From contig JBJHCW010000005.1 of assembly GCA_050486205.1 (NCBI GenBank), forward strand, positions 313,972 to 377,971: a stretch of DNA of 64,000 nt, in the 5' to 3' direction. The DNA is from PWQG01 sp050486205. GTDB lineage: Bacteria; Pseudomonadota; Gammaproteobacteria; Pseudomonadales; Pseudohongiellaceae. A program made the position numbers and the translations under genes. How positions within the stretch are numbered: position 1 is the stretch's first letter; each line of letters begins with the position of its first letter. Below, one piece after another: positions 33,975 through 42,927 of this stretch. The notes below the pieces were generated by a model. It searched no databases, was not told where the DNA came from, and saw nothing but the letters and a program-made list of their open reading frames with translations.

Positions 33975-34868
33975 ATGCCCGATAGATTCAAGTCTACATT
34001 ATTCCTGGTGCTGGCACTGCTGGCTGGCAATGCCACGTCGACGGCCGGCGCCGGCACGGTATCGGTATTTCATGCCGATTTCACCGACGCTCGCTGGTCA
34101 CTGGAGGAATCGGTATTCGAATGTCGTCTGGTGCAGAAGATTCCGCATCTGGGCGACGCGGTATTCTATCACGAGGCAGGCGAGAATCTGGAGTTTTACC
34201 TGAGTGTGCCTGCCAGTCCGTTGCGTGAGGGCAGGGCGCTACTGACGTCGATGCCGCCGGCCTGGCGCCATGAGTTGAGCATGCGTGATCTGGGTTACGT
34301 GGATGTGGTTCGCAGTGACCTGCCAGTGCGACTGGATGCTGCGCGCAGCCGTTTGCTGGTGGCTGAACTGTCCCGTGGCATGATGCCCACACTGATGCGA
34401 CAGGCCTGGTACAACGATGAGGAGTCCATCCAGATCGGTATTTCGCCGGTCAATTTCAGCGCTGTGATGCATGACTATCAGGGCTGTGTTGCGCAGTTGT
34501 TGCCAGTGAACTTTGCCCAGATTGAACGTTCGACGATTTTCTGGCAGCCCAATCAGACAGCACTGGATGCGGCCTCGCGCCAGCTGCTGGACAACATTGC
34601 GGCCTACGCCAAAGCCGATCCATCAGTCTACGGTTTCGAGATCAACGGGTTTACTGACAGCCTCGGTACGCCGCGCCAGAACCTGGAACTGTCCAGAACC
34701 CGTGCCTTTCTGGTGCACGAGTACCTTGTGCGCCAGGGAATTGATGAAAGCCTGCTGGCAACCCGCTACTTTGGTTCTGTTGCCGAGTACCGGATCATTC
34801 GTGATGAGCAATCTGCAGCTGACCGCGACCGCAACCGCCGGGTCACTGTGCGCGTACTGCGGCGCTGA
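33975..34868 (+). CDS. motY: MotY-like flagellar motor protein with OmpA domain
   Basis: A 297-residue exported protein. Residues 1-26 form a signal peptide (STLFLVLALLAGNATSTAGA). The N-terminal domain holds the MotY-type phrase EESVFECRL with a second Cys in YQGCVAQLLPV, a likely disulfide. The C-terminal part is an OmpA/MotB-like peptidoglycan-binding domain (INGFTDSLGTPRQNLELSRT, RDRNRRVTVRV). MotY forms the T-ring around polar motors. Gene order next to pyrC, rnt and argG matches motY in Pseudomonas. A sigma-28 promoter lies upstream and rules out an in-frame ATG at 33924, which would fall at the transcription start. Confidence 0.87.
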   Translation: MPDRFKSTLFLVLALLAGNATSTAGAGTVSVFHADFTDARWSLEESVFECRLVQKIPHLGDAVFYHEAGENLEFYLSVPASPLREGRALLTSMPPAWRHELSMRDLGYVDVVRSDLPVRLDAARSRLLVAELSRGMMPTLMRQAWYNDEESIQIGISPVNFSAVMHDYQGCVAQLLPVNFAQIERSTIFWQPNQTALDAASRQLLDNIAAYAKADPSVYGFEINGFTDSLGTPRQNLELSRTRAFLVHEYLVRQGIDESLLATRYFGSVAEYRIIRDEQSAADRDRNRRVTVRVLRR

Positions 34869-34928
34869 GCTGCAGGCTCCCTGATGGCTGATACCACAGC
34901 CAGGCAGGCCGAAGCAGGGCGTATCCAG

Positions 34929-34957
34929 TCGAAATTCTCCCCGGTAGTCGCTACAAT
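34929..34957 (+). promoter_or_regulatory. candidate sigma-70 promoter of argG
   Basis: TCGAAA (34929-34934), 17 bases, TACAAT (34952-34957), 45 bases before the argG start. The -10 is good and the -35 matches 4 of 6. Confidence 0.45.
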
Positions 34958-35001
34958 ACCCGCCTTTTCAATTACGCTTGAATGAATCAAGGAGTCTGCG
35001 C

Positions 35002-36219
35002 ATGTCAGGCATCAACAAAGTGGTGCTGGCGTATTCCGGTGGTCTGGATACGTCGGTTATCGCCAAGTGGCTGATGGAAACCTATCAGTGTGAAGTGGTC
35101 ACGTTCACCGCCGATCTTGGCCAGGGTGAAGAGCTGGAGCCGGCGCGCGCCAAGGCGCAGGCCATGGGCATCCAGGAGATTTACATCGATGACCTGCGTG
35201 AAGAGTTTGTTCGCGACTTCGTGTTTCCGATGTTCCGTGCCAACACCGTTTATGAAGGCGAGTACTTGTTGGGCACATCCATCGCCCGGCCTCTGATTGC
35301 CAAACGCCTGGTGGAAATAGCCAGGGAAACCGGTGCTGATGCCATTTCCCATGGCGCCACGGGCAAGGGCAATGACCAGGTGCGCTTTGAGCTCAATGCC
35401 TATGCCCTGACGCCAGGCATCAAGGTGATAGCGCCATGGCGGGAATGGGATCTGAATTCACGGGACAAACTGCTTGCCTATTGTGAGCAGCACGGTATCC
35501 CGGTGGAAAAGAAACGCGGTACGAAGTCCCCGTATTCCATGGACGCCAACCTGCTGCATATTTCCTATGAAGGAGATGTGCTGGAAGACCCTGGTGCCGA
35601 ACCGGAAGAGGACATGTGGCTGTGGTCGGTATCTCCCGAAAATGCACCTGATACACCTGCCTATATAGAGCTGACATATGAAAAGGGTGACATAGTTGCC
35701 ATTGACGGAAACCGGATGTCACCGGCAACGGTGCTTGCACATCTGAACAAGGTCGGCGGTGCAAACGGCATCGGGCGTGTTGATCTGGTGGAAAACCGTT
35801 ATGTGGGCATGAAGTCCCGTGGCTGCTACGAAACGCCAGGTGGCACCATCATGCTCAAGGCGCATCGGGCCATTGAATCGATCACACTGGATCGGGAGCT
35901 CGCCCACCTGAAGGACGAGATCATGCCAAAGTACGCAACAATGATCTATAACGGCTACTGGTTCGCACCGGAGCGCCTGGCCTTGCAGGCGCTGATCGAT
36001 CAATCACAAATGCATGTCAATGGCACCGTCCGCCTGAAACTCTACAAGGGAAATGTCATTGTGGTGGGGCGGGAATCCGATGAATCACTTTTCGATGCCA
36101 ATATAGCCACGTTCGAAGATGATGCGGGCGCTTATGATCAGAAAGACGCGGAAGGGTTCATCAAGCTGAATGCACTGCGTTTGCGCATCGGGGCGAACAA
36201 GGGACGCAACCGGTATTGA
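35002..36219 (+). CDS. argG: argininosuccinate synthase
   Basis: A 405-residue enzyme joining citrulline and aspartate with ATP. The P-loop-like AYSGGLDTSVIAKWL and HGATGKGNDQVRFE are intact, as are TSIARPLIAK and SPYSMDANLLHISYEGD. ATG 35002 has GGAG seven bases upstream; an in-frame TTG 24 bases before lies upstream of that site. With argF 3.5 kb away it covers two consecutive steps of arginine synthesis, though in opposite orientation. argH is not in the window. Confidence 0.97.
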   Translation: MSGINKVVLAYSGGLDTSVIAKWLMETYQCEVVTFTADLGQGEELEPARAKAQAMGIQEIYIDDLREEFVRDFVFPMFRANTVYEGEYLLGTSIARPLIAKRLVEIARETGADAISHGATGKGNDQVRFELNAYALTPGIKVIAPWREWDLNSRDKLLAYCEQHGIPVEKKRGTKSPYSMDANLLHISYEGDVLEDPGAEPEEDMWLWSVSPENAPDTPAYIELTYEKGDIVAIDGNRMSPATVLAHLNKVGGANGIGRVDLVENRYVGMKSRGCYETPGGTIMLKAHRAIESITLDRELAHLKDEIMPKYATMIYNGYWFAPERLALQALIDQSQMHVNGTVRLKLYKGNVIVVGRESDESLFDANIATFEDDAGAYDQKDAEGFIKLNALRLRIGANKGRNRY

Positions 36220-36280
36220 GTGCTTCGCCGGCCGCGGTCGCCAGGACTGCTGATCGCGGTCGAATTCCGGCTATGCCGTT

Positions 36281-36308
36281 TTGACATAGGGGTTCAAGAT
36301 GTCACAAT
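36281..36308 (+). promoter_or_regulatory. candidate sigma-70 promoter of the unknown exported protein gene
   Basis: A perfect TTGACA at 36281-36286 is followed after 16 bases by CACAAT (36303-36308), leaving an 80-base leader before the start at 36388. Confidence 0.5.
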
Positions 36309-36387
36309 GGGCGCGTAACATGCAGCTGGTGAGAGCCCTCCGACAAGTGGGGGTAATAGCAAGAAAAATAACTGCGGAGGTATTGAA

Positions 36388-37305
36388 ATGTTCGATTTTT
36401 GCGAGAAATTGTCGCTTGCCGCAAGACACCGAAATGCGTGGCGTGTGCTGGCCGGCGTCGTTTGCCTGGCGTTGACCAAAGTTGGCTATGCAGACGTCAC
36501 GGCCGTATTTGACGCTGGTAGTGGAATGGGCGTCACTATTGAGTATCGCGATGACAACCACGTACGTATGCGCAGCCCTGATGGGGGCTATCTGGTGATT
36601 ACCGAAGGTCGAGGCTACATGGTCAGTGGCTCACCGGGCCAGTGGATGGTGCTGTCGATGGATGACTTTGCTGCCATGGCGCAGCAGGCTGGTATCTCAG
36701 GTACCGACATTGATACTGCGGACGATCAGGGTAATTACACATTGCGTGACACCGGGCGCACGGAGACGATAGCCGGCATCCAGGGCCAGGTGCATGAGGT
36801 GATTGTATCCGATGGCTGGGGCGAAGAACGAGTCAGCGAAGTCGTGTTGTCCAGTCACGAAGATGCGGTAGCGGCCTACCGCGGAATGATGGCGGTAGTT
36901 CGTGTTCTGGGTGAAATGGCAGGTCAACAGGGCCTGGATGGCATGATGCAGACTCAGTACGGTCTTGATAACAGGGCCATATTGCGTGCCGATGGTGACT
37001 GGCGCTTGACCAGTGTGCAGCGTGGCAGCATTCCTGACAGCAGCTTTACGCTGCCAGCCGAGCCAACAGAGATTCCGGGGCTTGCAGGCCTGCTTTCCGG
37101 CGGCAGTGGCGGAGACAGCGAAATGGCAGCCGCCCTGCAGGGTTGGCTGGGCGATGAAGCCGACCACGTCCGGCGCACGGCAGAGGACGAAGCGCGAAGT
37201 GTTGCTGATGAGGCGGCCCAGGAAACACGCCAGGGAGTAACCGACAGTGTACGTGAAGGTGTGCGGTCTGGCATTCGCGGTATATTCCGGTCAGCATCGC
37301 CGTGA
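36388..37305 (+). CDS. exported protein of unknown function
   Basis: A 305-residue protein with a strong ribosome site (GGAGG, seven bases before ATG). Residues ~15-35 form a hydrophobic signal (WRVLAGVVCLALTKVGYA). The mature part starts with beta-rich sequence (VTAVFDAGSGMGVTIEY, MRSPDGGYLVITEGRGYMV) reminiscent of periplasmic proteins with a lipid-binding-like fold, but I recognise no family. Residues ~230-245 are Gly/Ser-rich (GLLSGGSGGDSE), and the C-terminal 60 residues are a charged helix with heptad-like spacing (VRRTAEDEARSVADEAAQE). It lies between argG and nth and has its own likely promoter. Confidence 0.75.
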   Translation: MFDFCEKLSLAARHRNAWRVLAGVVCLALTKVGYADVTAVFDAGSGMGVTIEYRDDNHVRMRSPDGGYLVITEGRGYMVSGSPGQWMVLSMDDFAAMAQQAGISGTDIDTADDQGNYTLRDTGRTETIAGIQGQVHEVIVSDGWGEERVSEVVLSSHEDAVAAYRGMMAVVRVLGEMAGQQGLDGMMQTQYGLDNRAILRADGDWRLTSVQRGSIPDSSFTLPAEPTEIPGLAGLLSGGSGGDSEMAAALQGWLGDEADHVRRTAEDEARSVADEAAQETRQGVTDSVREGVRSGIRGIFRSASP

Positions 37306-37317
37306 ACGACGCGCTGG

Positions 37318-37346
37318 GGATCGACACTGTGAGCCGGTGTTGATCC
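37318..37346 (+). terminator. hairpin between convergent genes
   Basis: GGATCGACAC / GTGTTGATCC, a 10-base stem with one G-T pair and a 9-base loop, lies 13 bases after the exported-protein gene and abuts the nth stop at 37347. The T-run is weak (TTTT, eight bases later). Confidence 0.5.
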
Positions 37347-37979
37347 TCACGCCGTTTTCCCTCGGTACTCACAAAGATCGTAAATCACACAGGCGGCACA
37401 TTTGGGTTTTCTTGCTGTGCAGATGTAACGCCCGTGAAGAATCAGCCAGTGGTGTGCATCCAGCAGATACGGTTCTGGCACCAGTCGCATCAGTCGTTTC
37501 TCAACCTCAAGCACATTTTTTCCCGGCGCAATACCTGTGCGGTTACTGACCCGGAAAATGTGTGTGTCCACTGCCATCGCCGGCAGACCGAAAGCGGTGT
37601 TAAGTACCACATTGGCGGTTTTGCGACCCACTCCCGGCAGCGCTTCAAGCGCCTCGCGTGAATCAGGCACTACACTGTTGTGTTGTTCGATCAGCGCGGC
37701 GCACGTTTTGATGATGTTCTCCGCTTTGGTGTTGAACAGCCCGATGGTCCTGATGTGCTGTTTCAGGCCATCCACACCCAATGCCAGAATTGCCTCCGGT
37801 GTGTTGGCGACCGGGAACAGCTTGCGGGTGGCCCTGTTGACACCAACATCAGTGGCCTGGGCCGAAAGTATCACGGCGATCAGCAGCTCAAAGGTACTGC
37901 TGTATTCCAGTTCAGTGGTCGGTTCGGGATTCTCGGCTTTCAGGCGTTCAAATATCTGTATGCGTTTTTCCCTGTTCAT
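37347..37979 (-). CDS. nth: endonuclease III
   Basis: A 210-residue DNA glycosylase/AP lyase removing oxidised pyrimidines. The helix-hairpin-helix holds LPGVGRKTANVVL with catalytic Lys120; Asp138 sits in AVDTHIFRV, the same numbering as in E. coli. The C-terminal [4Fe-4S] loop C-x6-C-x2-C-x5-C (CTARKPKCAACVIYDLC) is complete. Its ATG overlaps the rnfB stop by four bases (ATGA), so the two are translationally coupled. Confidence 0.96.
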   Translation of the reverse strand: MNREKRIQIFERLKAENPEPTTELEYSSTFELLIAVILSAQATDVGVNRATRKLFPVANTPEAILALGVDGLKQHIRTIGLFNTKAENIIKTCAALIEQHNSVVPDSREALEALPGVGRKTANVVLNTAFGLPAMAVDTHIFRVSNRTGIAPGKNVLEVEKRLMRLVPEPYLLDAHHWLILHGRYICTARKPKCAACVIYDLCEYRGKTA

Positions 37980-38671
37980 TCCCTGTCCTGTTTTCTGTCA
38001 TGGAGCTGGCCGGCCTTACGGGCTCGTGAACGCTCCACCGCTGCCTTGATTTCCGCTTTTATCTGGTCAGCACGTTTCAGGTGGGCCGCAACGGACGGCG
38101 CAGCTGCCGGGTCAGTGCGGCCGCCCAGGCGTTGCTGACGAGCGCGTTTGCGCGTATCGGCCTGCCGGGCAAGGCGGGCGTTGCGTGCTTCATGGCGATG
38201 TTGCCAATGTTGTGACTGTGTGGCGGTGATCTCGCCGCCACCCTGCTGCGGTTCGATCAGGTCTATACAGTCCACTGGGCACGGGGCAATACACAGCTCA
38301 CAACCGGTGCATTCGGTCTCGATGACGGTGTGCATGTGTTTGGCCGCGCCCAGAATGGCATCAGTGGGGCAGGCCTGTATACACTTTGTACAACCAATGC
38401 ATTCAGCTTCCCGTATCATGGCCACGCGCCGTGGACCCGGCTCGCCATGCTCTGGATCCAGAGGTACTATCGGTTTGTGCAGCAGGCGTGCAAGGGCAGC
38501 AATGGTGGCATCACCACCGGGTGGACAACGATTGATGGCGTCGCCATTGGCGATGGCAGCAGCATAGGGCCGGCATCCGTCATAGTCACAGCGTTGGCAC
38601 TGGGTCTGTGGCAGCAGGGCGTTGATCCGGTCAATCAGTGTCAAAGGTTCGGAGTCTGGCATCGGTACCAT
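37976..38671 (-). CDS. rnfB: RnfB-like iron-sulfur protein without membrane anchor
   Basis: About 231 residues. An N-terminal Fe-S domain (C-x2-C-x4-C-x16-C in CQRCDYDGCRPYAAAI to RCPPGG) is followed by two ferredoxin [4Fe-4S] motifs, CIGCTKCIQACP and CTGCELCIAPCP. The C-terminal 75 residues are Ala/Arg/Lys-rich. The usual RnfB N-terminal membrane helix is absent; the protein begins almost at the first cluster. None of rnfA, C, D, G or E is nearby, though nth, which closes the rnf operon in Pseudomonas, follows with overlap. ATG 38671 and 38662 are both possible; neither has a ribosome site. It may supply electrons to a different partner. Confidence 0.88.
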   Translation of the reverse strand: MVPMPDSEPLTLIDRINALLPQTQCQRCDYDGCRPYAAAIANGDAINRCPPGGDATIAALARLLHKPIVPLDPEHGEPGPRRVAMIREAECIGCTKCIQACPTDAILGAAKHMHTVIETECTGCELCIAPCPVDCIDLIEPQQGGGEITATQSQHWQHRHEARNARLARQADTRKRARQQRLGGRTDPAAAPSVAAHLKRADQIKAEIKAAVERSRARKAGQLHDRKQDRE

Positions 38672-38816
38672 CAATCATGGGTGGTGGCAGCAGGAATGAA
38701 CTGTGCGTGTATGCGTGGCCAATTATGCCACAGCTACGCGTGTTGCCTGAATCCGGGCATGGATTATGTGATAAACTCCGCCCCCATCTGAGAACGTCGA
38801 TCGGAATCTTTAAACC

Positions 38817-38984
38817 ATGAGAAGATGGCAATGTATTGTCTGTGGCTTCATTTATGACGAAGCCGAGGGGCTGCCCGAAGAGGGCCTGCAGCCGGGTACC
38901 CGCTGGGAAGATGTGCCGGATGACTGGATGTGCCCGGAATGTGGCGTGGGCAAGGAAGACTTCGAAATGATCGAACTGGCCTGA
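38817..38984 (+). CDS. rubredoxin
   Basis: A 55-residue iron-sulfur electron carrier. The single-iron site is made by C6-x2-C9 (WQCIVCGFIYDEAEG) and C39-x2-C42 (DDWMCPECGVGKEDFE), with family spacing and the conserved aromatic residues. It starts at ATG 38817, is divergent from rnfB and ends 20 bases before metG, so it may be co-transcribed with metG. The partner reductase or oxygenase is not in the window. Confidence 0.95.
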   Translation: MRRWQCIVCGFIYDEAEGLPEEGLQPGTRWEDVPDDWMCPECGVGKEDFEMIELA

Positions 38985-39004
38985 GGCGGCGGGAGGAGAT
39001 ACCG

Positions 39005-41098
39005 GTGGCACAACGCAGGATTCTGGTGACCAGTGCATTGCCCTATGCCAATGGACCGATTCACCTTGGGCATATTCTTGAAGTGGTTCAGACCGATATC
39101 TGGGTCCGGTTCCAGCGCATGCGCGGGGCCGATTGTGTTTATGTCTGCGCCGACGATGCCCATGGCACTGCCATCATGCTCAGCGCCGAGCGTGCGGGTA
39201 TCAGTCCCGAGGCCTGGATCGAGAAGATGTCACAGAGTCATCAAAAGGACTTTGCCGGCTTTCTGATCAATTTTGACAACTATCACTCCACGCACTCGCC
39301 CGAGAACCGGCACTATGCTGAGTCCATCTATCGTGCCCTGCGTGATAATGGCCATATTGCCACGCGCACCATCAGTCAGCTTTATGATCCGGAAAAGTCA
39401 CTGTTTCTGGCTGATCGCTTTGTCAAGGGTACCTGCCCGAAGTGTGGCGCTGAAGACCAGTATGGTGACAACTGTGAAGTCTGCAATGCCGCCTACAGTC
39501 CCAGTGAACTGATCAATCCGCGCTCGGTGTATTCGGGTGCAACGCCGGTGGAAAAGGATTCCGAGCATTATTTCTTCCGTCTGCCCGAGTTCACGGACAT
39601 GCTCAGAGACTGGACCCGCAGCGGCACCCTTCAGGATTCGGTGGCCAACAAACTCGCCGAATGGCTGGACGTGGGATTACAGGAATGGGATATCAGCCGG
39701 GACGCGCCGTATTTCGGTTTCGAGATACCGGACGCACCGGGCAAGTATTTTTACGTGTGGCTGGATGCGCCAATCGGTTACATGGCCAGTTTCCGTCACC
39801 TGTGTGATCGCACGGACTACGAGTTCGATGATTACTGGAAGCCGGACTCGGATACCGAGCTTTATCATTTCATTGGCAAGGACATCATCAATTTCCATAC
39901 ACTGTTCTGGCCTGCCATGCTCAGCAGTGCCGGGTATCGTGCACCCACAAAAGTGCATGTGCACGGCTTCATGACGGTCAATGGCAAGAAAATGTCGAAA
40001 TCGCGCGGCACCTTTGTTAATGCTGCTACCTATCTGAAACACCTGCATCCGGAGTACATGCGTTATTACCTGGCGTCCAGGCTGGGCAGCGGTGTGGATG
40101 ATCTGGATTGGCACCTGGATGACTTTGTCACCCGGGTAAACTCGGACCTGGTCGGCAAGGTGGTCAACATAGCCAGTCGCTGCGCCGGGTTCATTCACAA
40201 GGGATTTGATGGCGTATTGTCGGACACCTGCAGTGAACCGGCATTGGTGGCCGATTTCCAGGCAGCAGCTGAGGGTATTGCCACTCACTTCGAAAATCGT
40301 GAGTACAGTCGTGCCATTCGCGACATCATGGCACTGGCTGATCGCGCCAATCAGTATATTGCCGAAAAACAACCCTGGACGATCGCCAAAACCGATCGGC
40401 ACGCGCCTGAAGTGCAGGCGGTATGCAGCACGGGTATCAACCTGTTTCGCATCATCATGATTTACCTGAAACCGGTGCTACCGGCCATGGCCGCTGACGC
40501 CGAGAGTTTTCTCAACGTGGATGCATTGAACTGGGACAGCAGCCAGCAGCTGCTGCTGGGTCACCGGATCAATGTGTTCAAACCTTTGATCAACCGCGTC
40601 GAGGCGGACAAGGTCTATGCCATGATAGAAGAAGGGAAAAATGAAGCGGTGGCAGCAGCGGCCGGTATCGAGACTCAGAACCAAAGCCAGCCCCCGGCTG
40701 CTGGTGCGGCCCCGGTTGTTGACGACTCACCGCTGGCGAAAGAGCCGGTGGCCGAGGAAATCGAATTTCCGGATTTTGCCCGGGTCGATCTGCGTATTGC
40801 CAGAATCGTCAGGGCCGCGCATGTTGACGGGGCTGACAAGCTGCTGCAGCTGACACTGGACCTGGGTGTCGACGCCGATGGCAAACCGGTGATACGTCAT
40901 GTGTTCTCCGGCATCAAATCCGCCTACGAGCCGGCAAAGCTGGAAGGGCGTCTGACGGTGGTGGTGGCAAATCTGAAGCCACGCAAGATGAAATTTGGCG
41001 TGTCCGAAGGCATGGTGCTGGCGGCCGGGCCGGGCGGCAAGGATATCTGGCTGCTGGAACCCGATGCCGGTGCCGAGCCGGGCATGCGTGTGATGTAG
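39005..41098 (+). CDS. metG: methionine--tRNA ligase
   Basis: A 697-residue class I synthetase. HLGH is at 20-23 (NGPIHLGHILE), KMSKS at 329-333, and a zinc-binding C4 knuckle in CPKCGAEDQYGDNCEVC. Residues ~590-697 are an EMAP-II-like tRNA-binding dimerisation domain (FARVDLRIARIV, KPRKMKFGVSEGMVLA). The start is GTG 39005, seven bases after GGAGGAGAT; a longer reading frame that enters the rubredoxin gene lacks a ribosome site and homology. Confidence 0.97.
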   Translation: MAQRRILVTSALPYANGPIHLGHILEVVQTDIWVRFQRMRGADCVYVCADDAHGTAIMLSAERAGISPEAWIEKMSQSHQKDFAGFLINFDNYHSTHSPENRHYAESIYRALRDNGHIATRTISQLYDPEKSLFLADRFVKGTCPKCGAEDQYGDNCEVCNAAYSPSELINPRSVYSGATPVEKDSEHYFFRLPEFTDMLRDWTRSGTLQDSVANKLAEWLDVGLQEWDISRDAPYFGFEIPDAPGKYFYVWLDAPIGYMASFRHLCDRTDYEFDDYWKPDSDTELYHFIGKDIINFHTLFWPAMLSSAGYRAPTKVHVHGFMTVNGKKMSKSRGTFVNAATYLKHLHPEYMRYYLASRLGSGVDDLDWHLDDFVTRVNSDLVGKVVNIASRCAGFIHKGFDGVLSDTCSEPALVADFQAAAEGIATHFENREYSRAIRDIMALADRANQYIAEKQPWTIAKTDRHAPEVQAVCSTGINLFRIIMIYLKPVLPAMAADAESFLNVDALNWDSSQQLLLGHRINVFKPLINRVEADKVYAMIEEGKNEAVAAAAGIETQNQSQPPAAGAAPVVDDSPLAKEPVAEEIEFPDFARVDLRIARIVRAAHVDGADKLLQLTLDLGVDADGKPVIRHVFSGIKSAYEPAKLEGRLTVVVANLKPRKMKFGVSEGMVLAAGPGGKDIWLLEPDAGAEPGMRVM

Positions 41099-41205
41099 CC
41101 ACTTCAGCCGCAAAAACGAACAGGTTTACGATTTGACCGGTGCAAGGAATATCGGTTTTACTGGGTCCGACAACATCAACGACAAGAATAGCCTGAGGAC
41201 ACCCA

Positions 41206-42834
41206 ATGAATGAGTCATTCGCCACAACCCGCTGTGGCGCTCGCAATCTGCCGTCAGTTTTCCTGCTGTGGTTTCTTGTACTCATCCCCCTTGCCCTGAT
41301 GCTCAGTGTGCCGGCTTCGGCGCAGCAGCAGGTGCCACCTGATCCGCCCATCAACGGTCAGGAGGAGCCGGCAGAGATGCCTGCCCCGGCCAGCACATCA
41401 GGTTCAATGCCCGCTGACATCACAGAGTCCGCGCGCCAGGTGGAGAACTCCATCGTCAAGATCTACACCACCACAGCCGCTCCGGACTACTTCACGCCAT
41501 GGCGCCTGATGAATCCGGGGCAGGGCACGGGCTCCGGTGCCCTGATCAGCGATCAACGGATTCTGACCAATGCTCACGTAATTGCCAATGCCAGTTATGT
41601 GCAGGTCCAGAAACACAATGACCCCAATCGGTACTTTGCCGAAGTGGATTTTGTCTCGCACGCTTCCGACCTGGCCATCTTGCGGGTCCCGGACGAGCGC
41701 TTCTTCGATGGTATGGAACCGTTGGAAATTGGTGAGCTGCCCGAACCCCATACCGAGGTGAATGTGTTTGGGTACCCCATGGGTGGGCGGACATTGAGTA
41801 TCACCCGGGGCATACTTTCGCGGGTTGAACATCAGACCTATGCCCATTCCGGTGAATACCTTCTGGCTGGACAGATCGATGCCGCCATCAATCCGGGCAA
41901 CAGCGGTGGTCCGGTCATTGTTGACGGCAAGATAGCCGGTGTTGTCATGCAGTCAGTGGCGGGAGGGCGCGCTGAGGCGCTGGGTTATTTTGTGCCGCCG
42001 GATATTGTCCGCCACATGCTGGTAGACAGCGAAAGCGGCGTTTATGACGGTTTTCCGGATCTGGGCTTCCGCACCCAGGACCTGGAAAGCCCTGCTGCCA
42101 AATCGGCCTACGGCTTGAGCGACGACGATAGCGGCGTACTTGTGATCAAGGTATTTGACGATTCGCCTGCCCACGGCATCCTGCGCGAAAACGATGTGTT
42201 GTTGTCCATTGAGGGATACGACATCGCCGGAGACAGTACCATCCGGATCAGCAGCAGCGTGCAGACGAACTACAAACATGCCATTGACATGAAACATATT
42301 GGTGAGTTGGTGCAGGTGGAATTCATCCGCCATGGAGAGCGTCACCGCGAACAGTTGATTGCCCAGCGCCGGGAGGACAGTTACACCCTGGTTCGCTCCG
42401 AGGCCTTTGATGAAATTCCTGAATACAAGATCTACGGTGGTGTAGTGTTTGTGCCCTTGAGCATGAACCTGATCAAGCGCTGGGGCCGGGACTGGAACCG
42501 GACTGCGCCCGTCAACCTGTTGGCTGCCCGCAATCAGTGGCGGACACCGGAACGCACCGAACATGTGGTGGCGTTGCAGGTGTTGGCGGCTGATGTGAAT
42601 CTGGGCTACCACGACCTGCGCACCTGGATAGTGGAGTCGGTCAACGGTGAACAGGTCCGGGATTTTTCCCATTTTGCGCACATGCTGCGTGACAATCAGG
42701 CGCCCTATGTTGTGTTCAGCAACATGTCAGGCTATCAGGTGGTGATTGATCACGAGGAGGCGAGACAGAGCGAATCCATGATTCTTCAGCGTTACCGTAT
42801 ACCGTCAGCGTATTCCGATGGCCTGTTTGATTGA
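41206..42834 (+). CDS. exported DegP-like serine protease with PDZ region
   Basis: A 542-residue protein. Residues ~16-39 form a signal peptide (FLLWFLVLIPLALMLSVPASA), followed by a Pro-rich linker. The trypsin-like domain has triad His124 (LTNAHVIA), Asp155 (SDLAILRV) and Ser233 (GNSGGPVI). A PDZ domain at ~290-385 (GVLVIKVFDDSPAHGILREND) follows, and a second PDZ-like region may occupy the last 130 residues. This layout is closer to plant Deg9/Deg7-like enzymes than to DegP/DegS. It probably degrades or processes proteins in the periplasm. GAGGA precedes the ATG. Confidence 0.85.
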   Translation: MNESFATTRCGARNLPSVFLLWFLVLIPLALMLSVPASAQQQVPPDPPINGQEEPAEMPAPASTSGSMPADITESARQVENSIVKIYTTTAAPDYFTPWRLMNPGQGTGSGALISDQRILTNAHVIANASYVQVQKHNDPNRYFAEVDFVSHASDLAILRVPDERFFDGMEPLEIGELPEPHTEVNVFGYPMGGRTLSITRGILSRVEHQTYAHSGEYLLAGQIDAAINPGNSGGPVIVDGKIAGVVMQSVAGGRAEALGYFVPPDIVRHMLVDSESGVYDGFPDLGFRTQDLESPAAKSAYGLSDDDSGVLVIKVFDDSPAHGILRENDVLLSIEGYDIAGDSTIRISSSVQTNYKHAIDMKHIGELVQVEFIRHGERHREQLIAQRREDSYTLVRSEAFDEIPEYKIYGGVVFVPLSMNLIKRWGRDWNRTAPVNLLAARNQWRTPERTEHVVALQVLAADVNLGYHDLRTWIVESVNGEQVRDFSHFAHMLRDNQAPYVVFSNMSGYQVVIDHEEARQSESMILQRYRIPSAYSDGLFD

Positions 42835-42927
42835 GTCGGCGCCGCAGCAATACATTGTGATATGATGCGCCGGTTTCGAATTTGCTGAAAAACGGACATT
42901 GCTGAAAAAGCCAGGGGAATCACTCGC

